A stretch of DNA of 40,753 bases from Candidatus Barnesiella excrementavium (GCA_019115485.1 DXDM01000001.1:1-40753), one strand, 5' to 3'. Counted from the stretch's first letter, positions 9,591-18,264 are shown. Notes: generated by a model from the letters alone, not told the origin. Translations and numbers: made by a program.

Positions 9591-11642
9591 ATGAAAAAAA
9601 TTGTTTGTACAATGGCTTCATTGCTTATCTTGGCCTCCTGTGCTACGAAAGAGGAGAAAAGCGACGACTTCGACTACACCGTAGAGTCGTTTGCCGATTT
9701 GGAAATCCTGCGCTACAAAGTACCTGGATTTGAAGAGTTATCGCTACAACAGAAAGAGTTGGTCTATTACCTCTCCGAGGCTGCCGCCTACGGACGGGAC
9801 ATTCTCTTTGACCAAAACGGAAAATGGAATCTGGCTATCCGCCGCACGCTCGAAGCTATCTATCAAGACTACACGGGCGATCGCGAAAGCGCCGACTTCA
9901 AGAACTTCGAAGTATATCTGAAACGGGTATGGTTCTCCAACGGTATTCACCACCACTACGGCTGCGATAAATTCGTACCCGAATTCTCGCAAGAGTTCTT
10001 TGTCAATGCCGTCAAATCGCTCGACCCGCAAAAACTCCCGTTGACCGAAGGGGCTACCGTCGACGACCTGCTCAACACGCTGGTACCCGTCATCTTCGAC
10101 CCCACGGTGATGCCCAAGCGGGTGAACCAGGCTGCCGGTGAAGACCTCATCGCCACCTCGGCCTGCAACTACTACGACGGGGTAACCCAAGCCGAAGCCG
10201 AGGCTTTCTACAACAAGATGAAAGACCCCAAAGACGAGACCCCCATCTCCTACGGATTGAACAGCCGGCTGGTAAAACGCGACGGCAAAATCATGGAAGA
10301 GACCTACAAAGTGGGCGGACTCTATACCCAGGCTATTGAGAAAATCGTCTACTGGTTGCAGAAGGCTGCCGGTGTAGCCGAGAACGAACAACAGAAACAG
10401 GTTATCGAGAAACTGATCGAATACTACCAGACCGGCGACTTGAAAACCTTTGACGAATATGCTATCCTGTGGGTAAAAGACCTCGACTCGCGTGTCGACT
10501 TCGTCAACGGATTCACCGAAACCTACGGCGACCCGCTGGGTATGAAAGCCAGCTGGGAGTCGATTGTCAACTTCAAGAACCTCGAAGCCTCGGAGCGTAC
10601 CCACACCATCAGCGAGAACGCCCAATGGTTCGAGGACCATTCGCCCGTAGATGCACGCTTCAAGAAAGAAGAGGTGAAGGGCGTATCGGCCAAAGTCATC
10701 ACTGCCGCCATGCTGGCCGGCGATTGCTATCCCTCGACGCCGATCGGTATCAACCTACCCAACTCCAACTGGATTCGCCACCTGCACGGCTCCAAATCGG
10801 TAACCATCGAAAACATTACCGAGGCTTATGAGAAAGCCGCACAAGGCAACGGATTCAACGACGAATTCGTGTGGAGCGACACCGAGCGCGAACTGATGAA
10901 CAACTACCTGCTCCAAGCCGACAACCTGCACACCGACCTGCACGAGTGTCTGGGTCACGGTTCGGGCAAACTCCTCCCCGGTGTAGACCCCGATGCCTTG
11001 AAGGCTTACAGCTCTACGCTCGAAGAGGCTCGTGCCGACCTCTTTGCCCTCTACTACATGGCCGACCCCAAGATTCTGGAACTGAAACTGCTCCCCTCGC
11101 CCGACGCCTACAAGGCCGCTTACTATCAATACATGATGAATGGCCTGATGACACAGCTCACCCGCATCGAACCGGGCAAGAACATCGAGGAGTCGCACAT
11201 GCGCAACCGCCAGCTCATCGCCCGCTGGGCCTATGAACACGGCAAGGCCGACAAGGTAATCGAATTTGTCAAACGCGACGGCAAGACCTATGTCGTAGTC
11301 AACGACTATGAGAAACTGCGCACCCTCCTGGGTCAGCTGCTGGCCGAGGTTCAACGCATCAAATCGGAAGGCGACTACGAGAGCGGCAAAAATCTGGTCG
11401 AGGAGTATGGCGTGACCGTCGACCCCGAACTGCACAAGGAGATTCTGGCCCGGTATGAAAACCTGCACATCGCTCCCTACAAGGGATTTGTCAACCCCGT
11501 CTACACCCCGGTTACCGATGCCAACGGCAACATTACCGACATCAAGATTTCCTATAACGAAGGCTATGCCGAGCAGATGTTGAGATACTCGAAAGACTAC
11601 TCGCCCCTGCCCATTTGCACCCCCTTCCCGGTCAAGAAATAA
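9591..11642 (+). CDS. Dipeptidyl peptidase III, M49 family lipoprotein
   Basis: A 683-residue zinc peptidase that removes N-terminal dipeptides. The signal peptide ends in lipobox LASC (residues 14-17), so the protein should be lipid-anchored. The zinc motif HECLGH is at 451-456 and EEARAD begins at 478, with E479 the expected third ligand. HECLGH, with Cys in the middle, is the variant known from the Bacteroides thetaiotaomicron enzyme, which is also close in length. The residues after the lipobox Cys read ATKEEK; the KEE resembles the lipoprotein export signals known in Bacteroidota, so surface exposure is possible but not shown. A strong terminator follows. Confidence 0.93.
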   Translation: MKKIVCTMASLLILASCATKEEKSDDFDYTVESFADLEILRYKVPGFEELSLQQKELVYYLSEAAAYGRDILFDQNGKWNLAIRRTLEAIYQDYTGDRESADFKNFEVYLKRVWFSNGIHHHYGCDKFVPEFSQEFFVNAVKSLDPQKLPLTEGATVDDLLNTLVPVIFDPTVMPKRVNQAAGEDLIATSACNYYDGVTQAEAEAFYNKMKDPKDETPISYGLNSRLVKRDGKIMEETYKVGGLYTQAIEKIVYWLQKAAGVAENEQQKQVIEKLIEYYQTGDLKTFDEYAILWVKDLDSRVDFVNGFTETYGDPLGMKASWESIVNFKNLEASERTHTISENAQWFEDHSPVDARFKKEEVKGVSAKVITAAMLAGDCYPSTPIGINLPNSNWIRHLHGSKSVTIENITEAYEKAAQGNGFNDEFVWSDTERELMNNYLLQADNLHTDLHECLGHGSGKLLPGVDPDALKAYSSTLEEARADLFALYYMADPKILELKLLPSPDAYKAAYYQYMMNGLMTQLTRIEPGKNIEESHMRNRQLIARWAYEHGKADKVIEFVKRDGKTYVVVNDYEKLRTLLGQLLAEVQRIKSEGDYESGKNLVEEYGVTVDPELHKEILARYENLHIAPYKGFVNPVYTPVTDANGNITDIKISYNEGYAEQMLRYSKDYSPLPICTPFPVKK

Positions 11643-11661
11643 TCACCGACCAACCATAACG

Positions 11662-11702
11662 ACTCGGCCCGGCATTCAAAAAATGTCGGGCCGAGTTTTT
11701 TT
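11662..11702 (+). terminator. Intrinsic terminator after the dipeptidyl peptidase III gene
   Basis: A 15-bp stem with one G-T pair, ACTCGGCCCGGCATT (11662-11676) and AATGTCGGGCCGAGT (11682-11696), with loop CAAAA, is followed by seven T residues. It ends the dxr-to-peptidase transcription unit. Confidence 0.93.
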
Positions 11703-11766
11703 GTCAACCATCTTGCGCGCTCCCTTGTTTTTAATTCGTATCTTGCGGCCTAATTCAAGAACCGTC

Positions 11767-12453
11767 ATGCAACAAAAACTGAAAGAGATAAAAATCAAAT
11801 TCCGCCATGCCATGAACGGCATCGTCTCGCACAACATGCGCACCCAGGGTGCCGACTACAAAATCAATTTCGGACTCACGCTGCCGCTGTTGAAACGGAT
11901 TGCCGCCGAAACTACTCCCGATGCCCAACTGGCCGAGGCCTTGTGGGCCGACACCGCCGTGCGCGAGTCGATGATGCTGGCCCCCATGGTCTACCCCGCC
12001 GACGAATTTGGCGAAGAGATGGCCGACCGCTGGCTCGACACGATGCCCAACACCGAGGTGGCCGACATCTGCTGCAAATACCTCTTCTGCCACCGGCCCT
12101 TTGCCATACAAAAGGCCAACCGTTGGAGCCAAAGCGATATGGCGCTGCAACAATACACCGCATTCCAGCTGGCTACCGCCTGGCTCATCGCCCACCCCGA
12201 CAGTCCCGAGGCATCGGCTCTCACCCCCGTAGCCGACACCGCCTTGACCCAAGCCATCGACCGGCACGACAACCGGGCATTCGCAGCCGTCAACCTGCTG
12301 AAACAGGCCATGCACAACGACCCACTGGCCGCTCACATACTGTCGTCGCTGCAAACCCAAACCGGCGACAACGAAAGAGCCCGTCTTCTGCTCGACGAAC
12401 TGACCGAAGAGCAGGCGCTGTACCGCGAATTTTCGGGCCGCGATTCAGACTGA
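11767..12453 (+). CDS. DNA alkylation repair protein, AlkD-like HEAT-repeat family
   Basis: A 228-residue all-helical protein of the DNA_alkylation (AlkC/AlkD-like) family. Members remove alkylated bases from DNA by holding it in a HEAT-like superhelix. Visible family features are the opening FRHAMNGIVSHNMRTQGADY, the helix pair with VRESMMLAPMVYP, and TMPNTEVADICCKYLF. An earlier in-frame ATG at 11683 lies inside the terminator hairpin of the preceding gene, so ATG 11767 (MQQKLKEIKIKF) is preferred. A weak -7-like box TATCTTGC is at 11739-11746. Glycosylase activity is inferred from family only; some Bacteroidota members are uncharacterised. Confidence 0.8.
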   Translation: MQQKLKEIKIKFRHAMNGIVSHNMRTQGADYKINFGLTLPLLKRIAAETTPDAQLAEALWADTAVRESMMLAPMVYPADEFGEEMADRWLDTMPNTEVADICCKYLFCHRPFAIQKANRWSQSDMALQQYTAFQLATAWLIAHPDSPEASALTPVADTALTQAIDRHDNRAFAAVNLLKQAMHNDPLAAHILSSLQTQTGDNERARLLLDELTEEQALYREFSGRDSD

Positions 12454-12459
12454 TTTTGT

Positions 12460-12490
12460 TTTGCTTGTACGACAAAAATCGCTAAATTTG
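12460..12490 (+). promoter_or_regulatory. Promoter of the Fur-family gene
   Basis: TTTG (12460-12463), 19 bp, then TAAATTTG (12483-12490): a full match to the Bacteroidota housekeeping promoter (TTTG near -33, TAnnTTTG near -7). The expected start site is about 12 bp before ATG 12509. It overlaps the end of the spacer after the AlkD-like gene. Confidence 0.75.
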
Positions 12491-12508
12491 TAACATAGGT
12501 TTTTGATC

Positions 12509-12979
12509 ATGCCGGAAGAAAAATCGAAAGAGACTGTAAAACAGTTGTTTATACAATTCTTGGAAGCCCGAAAATTACGCAAGACTCCCGAGCGGTTCGC
12601 CATATTGGAAAAAATATATACCACCACTCAGCACTTCGACGTAGAGAGCCTGCACGAAGCCATGATCGAAAACGGGTATCGCGTGAGCAAAGCAACCGTC
12701 TACAACACGATAGACCTGCTGCTCGAAGCCAACCTGGTACGCAAACACCAGTTCGGCGGCAATCTGGCCCAATACGAACGGGTGTACAACACCAACCACC
12801 ACCACCTTATCTGTATCAAATGCGGGAAAGTGCGCGAGGTCAAAGACCTGGACCTGATGTCAACGCTGAACACTCGCAAGTTCAACAAGTTCACCACCTC
12901 GTACTACACGCTCTATGTCTACGGCATATGCAGCCGGTGCAACCGCAAAAGTCAAAAAGAGAAAAACGAAAAAAAATAA
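12509..12979 (+). CDS. Fur-family metalloregulator
   Basis: A 156-residue Fur/PerR-type repressor. An N-terminal winged helix (about 1-85) contains RKTPERFAILEKIY and the recognition region RVSKATVYNTIDLLLEANLV. The C-terminal dimerisation and metal-binding part has NHHHLICIKCG with Cys102 and Cys105, plus CSRC at 141-144, forming a likely structural zinc site. A TTG codon lies in frame six bases upstream, but ATG 12509 fits the promoter spacing. Whether it senses iron, peroxide or zinc cannot be read from the sequence. purA follows after 34 bp without a visible terminator, so the two are probably co-transcribed. Confidence 0.9.
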   Translation: MPEEKSKETVKQLFIQFLEARKLRKTPERFAILEKIYTTTQHFDVESLHEAMIENGYRVSKATVYNTIDLLLEANLVRKHQFGGNLAQYERVYNTNHHHLICIKCGKVREVKDLDLMSTLNTRKFNKFTTSYYTLYVYGICSRCNRKSQKEKNEKK

Positions 12980-13013
12980 ACCCAATTAAACATTCACGAA
13001 ACACACTCAGATT

Positions 13014-14282
13014 ATGAAAGTCGATGTTCTCTTAGGATTGCAATGGGGCGACGAAGGCAAAGGCAAAGTCGTCGATGTATTGACCCCCAATTATGATATA
13101 ATCACCCGTTTCCAGGGAGGTCCCAACGCCGGTCACACATTGGAATTTAAGGGAGAGAAATATGTATTGCGCTCTATCCCTTCGGGTATTTTCCAAGGCG
13201 GCAAAATCAACATCATCGGTAACGGCGTGGTGCTGGACCCTGTCCTGTTCAAGGAGGAAGCCGAAAGCCTGGCTGCCAGTGGACACGACCTGACCCAATG
13301 CCTGTGCATCTCGAAAAAAGCACACCTCATTCTGCCCACGCACCGCATACTCGATGCCGCCTACGAAGCAGCCAAAGGCAGCTCGAAAATCGGCACCACG
13401 GGTAAAGGCATCGGCCCCACCTACTCCGACAAGATAAGCCGCAACGGTGTTCGGGTAGGCGACATATTCCTCAACTTCAAGGAGATTTACGCTACGGCAA
13501 AAGCCAAGCACGAAAAGATATTGCGCTCGCTCAACTACGACTACAACATCGACGAACTGGAAGCCAAATGGTTCGAAGGTATCGAATACCTGAAACGGTT
13601 CCGCATCATCGACAGCGAGCACGTCATCAACAACTACCTGAAAGAGGGCAAATCGATTTTGGCCGAAGGTGCCCAGGGCACGATGCTCGATGTCGACTTC
13701 GGCTCCTATCCCTTTGTCACCTCGTCAAACACCATCTGTGCCGGAGCCTGCACGGGCCTGGGTGTTGCCCCCAGCAAAATCGGCGAGGTGTATGGTATCT
13801 TCAAGGCCTACTGCACCCGTGTAGGTAGCGGTCCCTTCCCTACCGAGCTCTTCGACGAAACCGGCAAGACCATACGGGCCATCGGCCACGAATACGGAGC
13901 CGTAACCGGTCGCGAACGTCGCTGCGGCTGGATTGACCTGGTAGCCTTGAAATATGCCATCATGATCGATGGTGTCACCAAACTTATCATGATGAAGAGC
14001 GACGTGCTCGACAACTTCGACACCATCAAAGCCTGCGTCGCCTACCGCATCGACGGGAAAGAGGTGACCGAATTCCCCTACTCCATCGAAGGCCATATCG
14101 AACCCGTGTACGTCGAACTGCCCGGGTGGAAGAGCGACATGACCAAGATTCACAGCGAAGCCGAGTTTCCCCAACGATTCAAAGAGTATATCGCCTTCCT
14201 CGAAAAAGAGTTGCAGGTACCTATCTGTATCGTATCGGTAGGTCCCGACCGCGAGCAGACGATTGTTCTCTCCAATAAATAA
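13014..14282 (+). CDS. purA: Adenylosuccinate synthetase
   Basis: A 422-residue cytoplasmic enzyme that joins IMP and aspartate using GTP, the first committed step to AMP. The N-terminal GLQWGDEGKGKVVDVL (residues 8-23) is the GTP/IMP loop. GPNAGHT, the GTTGKGIGPTYSDK block, EGAQGTMLDVDFGSYPFVTS and TGRERRCGW are all standard PurA signatures. Length matches the family (about 430). It sits between the Fur-family gene (34 bp) and the DUF1015 gene (18 bp). Confidence 0.97.
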   Translation: MKVDVLLGLQWGDEGKGKVVDVLTPNYDIITRFQGGPNAGHTLEFKGEKYVLRSIPSGIFQGGKINIIGNGVVLDPVLFKEEAESLAASGHDLTQCLCISKKAHLILPTHRILDAAYEAAKGSSKIGTTGKGIGPTYSDKISRNGVRVGDIFLNFKEIYATAKAKHEKILRSLNYDYNIDELEAKWFEGIEYLKRFRIIDSEHVINNYLKEGKSILAEGAQGTMLDVDFGSYPFVTSSNTICAGACTGLGVAPSKIGEVYGIFKAYCTRVGSGPFPTELFDETGKTIRAIGHEYGAVTGRERRCGWIDLVALKYAIMIDGVTKLIMMKSDVLDNFDTIKACVAYRIDGKEVTEFPYSIEGHIEPVYVELPGWKSDMTKIHSEAEFPQRFKEYIAFLEKELQVPICIVSVGPDREQTIVLSNK

Positions 14283-14300
14283 CCTTTAAACTTAACTACC

Positions 14301-15545
14301 ATGGCCAAGATTAAACCGTTCAAAGGGTTACGCCCGCCGAAAGAAATGGTCGAGCAAGTTGCCTCGCGACCTTATGATGTGCTCAACTCCGAAGAGGCCC
14401 GCCAAGAGGCACAGGGCAATGAGAAATCGCTCTACCACATCATCAAGCCCGAGATTGATTTTGCCCCCGGAACAGACGAACACAGCCCCGAGGTATATGA
14501 CAAAGCCGTAGAAAATTTCAACATGTTCCAGCAGAAGGGTTGGCTGGTACAAGACAACAAAGAGCATTACTACATCTATGCCCAAACGATGAACGGTCAC
14601 ACCCAATACGGGTTGGTTGTCGGAGCCAATGTCGACGACTACATGACCGGAGCTATCAAGAAACACGAGTTGACCCGCCGCGACAAGGAGGAAGACCGTA
14701 TGAAACATGTGCGCATCAACAACGCCAATATCGAGCCGGTATTCTTTGCCTATCCCGACAACGACGAACTCGATGCCATTATCAAACGGGAGACCTCGCG
14801 TGAGCCCGAGTATGACTTTGTCGCTCCCGACGGATTCGGACATCACTTCTGGGTAATCGACGACGACAAGACAATCGCCCGCATTACCGAAATCTTTGCC
14901 CACATACCCAGCCTCTACATAGCCGACGGTCACCACCGCACCGCAGCGGCTGCCCTGGTAGGTAACGAAAAAGCTCAGCAGAATCCCAACCACCGCGGCG
15001 ACGAAGAGTATAACTACTTCCTGGCCGTGTGCTTCCCGGCCTCACAGTTGAAAATCATCGATTACAACCGGGTTGTGAAGGATTTGAACGGACTCACTCC
15101 GCAAGAGTTCCTCGAAAAGTTGAAAGAGCACTTTATCGTCGAAGAGAAGGGCGAACAGATATACCACCCCGAGAAACTGCACAACTTCTCGCTGTACCTC
15201 GAAGGCAAATGGTATTCGCTCACGGCCAAGCCCGGCACCTACGACGACAACGACCCCATCGGAGTACTCGACGTAACCATCTCATCGGACCTTATTCTGC
15301 GCGACATCTTGGGTATTACCGACCTGCGCACCGACAAGCGCATCGATTTCGTGGGAGGTATCCGCGGACTCGAAGAGTTGAAACGCCGGGTCGACAGCGG
15401 TGAAATGAAGCTGGCTTTGGCCCTCTATCCCGTATCGATGAAACAGCTCATGGACATCGCCGACACGGGCAACATCATGCCACCCAAAACCACCTGGTTC
15501 GAGCCTAAACTACGCTCGGGACTCATTATCCATAAACTGGATTGA
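14301..15545 (+). CDS. DUF1015-family protein
   Basis: A 414-residue soluble protein recognised as DUF1015 from its opening KPFKGLRPP, the block VASRPYDVLNSEEA, the HELTRRDKEEDRMKHV segment and the hallmark YIADGHHRTAAA (residues 206-217). In other Bacteroidota this gene is often found with serA/serC, which hints at serine or amino-acid metabolism, but I know of no firm biochemical role. Here it follows purA by 18 bp and ends just before a strong terminator, making it the last gene of the fur-purA unit. Confidence 0.85.
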   Translation: MAKIKPFKGLRPPKEMVEQVASRPYDVLNSEEARQEAQGNEKSLYHIIKPEIDFAPGTDEHSPEVYDKAVENFNMFQQKGWLVQDNKEHYYIYAQTMNGHTQYGLVVGANVDDYMTGAIKKHELTRRDKEEDRMKHVRINNANIEPVFFAYPDNDELDAIIKRETSREPEYDFVAPDGFGHHFWVIDDDKTIARITEIFAHIPSLYIADGHHRTAAAALVGNEKAQQNPNHRGDEEYNYFLAVCFPASQLKIIDYNRVVKDLNGLTPQEFLEKLKEHFIVEEKGEQIYHPEKLHNFSLYLEGKWYSLTAKPGTYDDNDPIGVLDVTISSDLILRDILGITDLRTDKRIDFVGGIRGLEELKRRVDSGEMKLALALYPVSMKQLMDIADTGNIMPPKTTWFEPKLRSGLIIHKLD

Positions 15546-15562
15546 AGATAAATCATTCGACG

Positions 15563-15617
15563 AATAGCAGTTCTTTGGATAAACAGACCTTAACCAAGAA
15601 CTGCTATTTATTTTTTT
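15563..15617 (+). terminator. Intrinsic terminator after the DUF1015 gene
   Basis: Arms AATAGCAGTTCTTTGG (15563-15578) and CCAAGAACTGCTATT (15594-15608) pair with a single bulged A. They enclose a 15-nt loop and run into a T-rich tract. It separates the fur-purA-DUF1015 unit from the sigma-factor unit. Confidence 0.92.
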
Positions 15618-15669
15618 ACACTCATGCAGCAAAAAGAGACCCGATTGCATCTACTAAACAGTAGTTGTC

Positions 15670-16218
15670 ATGCGGGCCGATAAAATCGGTATGGACGAAC
15701 GGAAGCTGATAGACGCTTGCAAGCACAACGACGCACGGGCGCAAAAGCAACTCTACGAGACTTTTGCGCGCAAAATGATGTCGGTGTGTTTGCGCTATGC
15801 CGATAACCGAGAGATGGCCGAAGACCTTTTACAAGAAGGTTTTATCAAGGTATTCTCCTCGATACGAAGCTACAACTACGAAGGCTCTTTTGAAGGTTGG
15901 ATACGACGTATTTTCGTGAATACGGCATTGGAAGCCTTGCGCAAAAACGACCTGCTCCGCAAGGGTGTCGAGCTGGACTCACTGGAACCCCAGCAAGAGG
16001 CCGATTACTCGGCAGTAGACCGAATTTCGGCCGACGAGCTGCTCGAACTCATTGCCCAGTTGCCCCCCGGCTTCCGTACGGTTTTCAATATGTTTGCCAT
16101 CGAGGGATACTCCCACCGGGAGATTGCCCAAGCCTTGCATATTACCGAAAGCACGTCGCGCTCGCAATACACAAGGGCCAAACAACAACTGCAAAAGTGG
16201 ATTAACGAACTGAAATAA
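15670..16218 (+). CDS. ECF sigma factor, Das-like (partner of the dual-membrane anti-sigma protein)
   Basis: A 182-residue group 4 sigma factor. Region 2 spans about 25-95 (YADNREMAEDLLQEGFIKVF and GSFEGWIRRIFVNTALEALRK). Region 4 spans about 125-182 (LPPGFRTVFNMFAIEGYSHREIAQAL, then the recognition helix in ITESTSRSQYTRAKQQL). The sequence resembles ECF21-type sigma factors of Bacteroidota. A second ATG at 15691 (MDERKLIDACK) is an equally plausible start. The next gene encodes its likely anti-sigma factor 24 bp downstream. A short hairpin CTACT-AAAC-AGTAG (15651-15664) lies just before the start; I saw no convincing housekeeping -7 box, so autoregulation is possible. Confidence 0.9.
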   Translation: MRADKIGMDERKLIDACKHNDARAQKQLYETFARKMMSVCLRYADNREMAEDLLQEGFIKVFSSIRSYNYEGSFEGWIRRIFVNTALEALRKNDLLRKGVELDSLEPQQEADYSAVDRISADELLELIAQLPPGFRTVFNMFAIEGYSHREIAQALHITESTSRSQYTRAKQQLQKWINELK

Positions 16219-16242
16219 ACGGGTATTGACCGATTACCGACA

Positions 16243-17496
16243 ATGAAGATAGACGACCGGAATTTTGAAAAAACGATACAATCGAAACTGGCAGGGCACG
16301 AAGCCGATGTCAGAGACGACTTGTGGGCGGCTATCGAATCGCAGTTGCCTAAGGGCGAAACTACCCGCCGGGTTCCTTTACGTCGGCGTGTGTGGTGGTA
16401 TTCGGCCGCAGCGGTAGCCGTCGGCTCGGTTCTGACCCTGGCCTTGTGGCATACACCCAATCAGCCACTCGACACTCCTACTATATCGCAACTCACCACT
16501 CCACAGGAAATGGAGGCAAAGACGCAACCGGCACACGTTCCGGAATTGGAGACCAACAACGCCCCGCTCCTGGCTTCTGCCCGCACAGTTCGTCCTGCAC
16601 ACGGCAGCGAACAAAACGGCACAGCACCCGAGCATACGACTAAATCGGTCTACCTCACAACCGAGGCGGTGGACACGACTACAAACACCCCCACACTCCA
16701 TTCGCCCCTAACAACAGTCGAAACGGCTCACCCGGCAATTACCTTGACGCCATCGGATTCTGCCGCTACGTCATCGCCCGAAAGTGCGACCTATCGCCGA
16801 CAGTTGGACGAGTTTGAACAGGCCGGCCAAACACTGAAAGAGGCTTATACCGAGAACACCACCCCGACAAAAAAAGCAAAGGCGTCGGGAATACGATTGG
16901 GGTTGATGGCCGCCAATGCCACAACCGGCAGCAGCCAAAACGGCCCCACAGCCATTCGCACGAGAAACCCGATGATGATGGCCAAGCGCAACCCGGTGTA
17001 CCGATTCAAACACAAGATGCCCCTGTCGGCCGGAGTCACCGTGTCGAAGAGTCTGCCCAAGAATTGGGAGCTGGAATCAGGGCTGATATACACCTATCTC
17101 TACTCCCAATATTATTCGACCAACGGTAACGGCAGCCAGGAACTGCACTATCTGGGTATTCCGCTCAATGTCATTTATCGGTTCGCCCGTATCAATCGAT
17201 TCTCGTTCTATGCTTCGGCAGGTGGCCAAGTCGATTTCTACCTGACCGGACGGCAGAAAGACGAAGAACACGAAGGGGCGATTTCGGGCTCAGGTTATAA
17301 AGAGTTGAAACACGAGAACGTACAGTTTTCGGTACAAGCCAACGTAGGTGCAGCCCTCTCCCTATACAAATCGGTAGAGCTGTACCTGGAACCCTATATG
17401 GCCTACTATTTCGAAAATAATTCAAGCATTCACAATATCTGGAAAGACAAGCCTTTCAACTTTGGTTTAACCTTAGGTATAAGAACAGGATTTTAA
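16243..17496 (+). CDS. Dual membrane-spanning anti-sigma factor, Dma-like
   Basis: A 417-residue protein with an unusual domain order. Residues 1-48 are a charged cytoplasmic segment with DVRDDLWAAIESQLP, resembling an anti-sigma region. One transmembrane helix lies at about 50-69 (WWYSAAAVAVGSVLTLALW). Residues 70 to about 210 form a Thr/Pro/Ser-rich, probably disordered linker. From about 214 to the end, repeated amphipathic strands (GVTVSKSLPKNWELESGLIY, VIYRFARINRFSFYASAGGQ, VELYLEPYMAYYF) form an outer-membrane barrel closing with a terminal Phe. This matches the Dma family of Bacteroidota, described as spanning both membranes and restraining an ECF sigma factor. It lies 24 bp after the sigma gene and 39 bp before the lipoprotein gene. 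Confidence 0.85.
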   Translation: MKIDDRNFEKTIQSKLAGHEADVRDDLWAAIESQLPKGETTRRVPLRRRVWWYSAAAVAVGSVLTLALWHTPNQPLDTPTISQLTTPQEMEAKTQPAHVPELETNNAPLLASARTVRPAHGSEQNGTAPEHTTKSVYLTTEAVDTTTNTPTLHSPLTTVETAHPAITLTPSDSAATSSPESATYRRQLDEFEQAGQTLKEAYTENTTPTKKAKASGIRLGLMAANATTGSSQNGPTAIRTRNPMMMAKRNPVYRFKHKMPLSAGVTVSKSLPKNWELESGLIYTYLYSQYYSTNGNGSQELHYLGIPLNVIYRFARINRFSFYASAGGQVDFYLTGRQKDEEHEGAISGSGYKELKHENVQFSVQANVGAALSLYKSVELYLEPYMAYYFENNSSIHNIWKDKPFNFGLTLGIRTGF

Positions 17497-17535
17497 TAAC
17501 ACAACTAACACATAAAACGAATTAACGAAGGAACA

Positions 17536-18264
17536 ATGAAAGCATTGAAAATCACAGCTGCTTTATCCTTGCTCGGGGGAATTTTTCTCCTCACGAGCTG
17601 CTTAGGCGACGGAGGTAACACCATGTCGGTCTATTCGACCGGAAGTATCTATAAAACCGAGACAGGCACCACCTACATGTATGTCGACTACACGGGAATG
17701 CTGGTTACCAGCACCGAACTGCAAAGCGAAGATTTCGACGAAGGAGACAGGTTGTTGGCAACCATAGCAATTGATTTTGACAATCAAGGAACTCAAATAG
17801 CCGACTACATATACAACGCCTCCATATCGGGCATTCACCAGTTCGACTGTAACAGTTATATATTCGACAACACAATGACCCAATACCAGAGTGATACGAT
17901 ACCCACGCTCTACGCCATCGAGCCATTCGTCAACTATCGCAAAGATGACACCATACTTACCTTCGCCTATCTCAAAGACGATGTGGAAAGCGGTGATCCC
18001 AGTTCGTTGAAACTGGTACAACCCAAGCCGTTTGAGACTACGGCTCAAACCGATACGCTCTATCTCGTCTATGAAAAAGGGAATGTAAAGGAGTCTAAAA
18101 CTTCGGACTATATTTCGTTCAAACTGCCTCAATATCCTGTCGATACCGACATCAAGGTCGTTGTGCGATATCGGGCCGAAATCTCGAACTTTACCCAAGT
18201 AGGAAGCGACAAAACCAGCAAATATTTCTCGTTTACCTATAATCGTCCCGACAGTTCGAATTAA
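17536..18264 (+). CDS. NigD-like lipoprotein
   Basis: A 242-residue protein with a signal peptide ending in lipobox LTSC (residues 19-22), so it is a lipoprotein. The mature part is beta-rich with TGMLVTSTELQSEDFDEGDR and LLATIAIDFDNQG, reminiscent of the NigD-like N-terminal OB-type domain, and a C-terminal half (about 130-240) ending in strand-rich VRYRAEISNF and KYFSFTYNRP. The family assignment is from pattern reading only. NigD-like genes are known to sit beside Dma/Das sigma modules in Bacteroides. It is the third gene of the unit and is followed by a terminator. Confidence 0.65.
   Translation: MKALKITAALSLLGGIFLLTSCLGDGGNTMSVYSTGSIYKTETGTTYMYVDYTGMLVTSTELQSEDFDEGDRLLATIAIDFDNQGTQIADYIYNASISGIHQFDCNSYIFDNTMTQYQSDTIPTLYAIEPFVNYRKDDTILTFAYLKDDVESGDPSSLKLVQPKPFETTAQTDTLYLVYEKGNVKESKTSDYISFKLPQYPVDTDIKVVVRYRAEISNFTQVGSDKTSKYFSFTYNRPDSSN

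Noticed and set aside
11683..11766. Earlier start for the AlkD-like gene at 11683.
   Set aside because: That ATG lies in the terminator hairpin of the preceding gene, and the added residues are not family-like.
12503..12508. TTG start for the Fur-family gene.
   Set aside because: The ATG six bases later fits the usual start and leaves a better distance from the -7 box.
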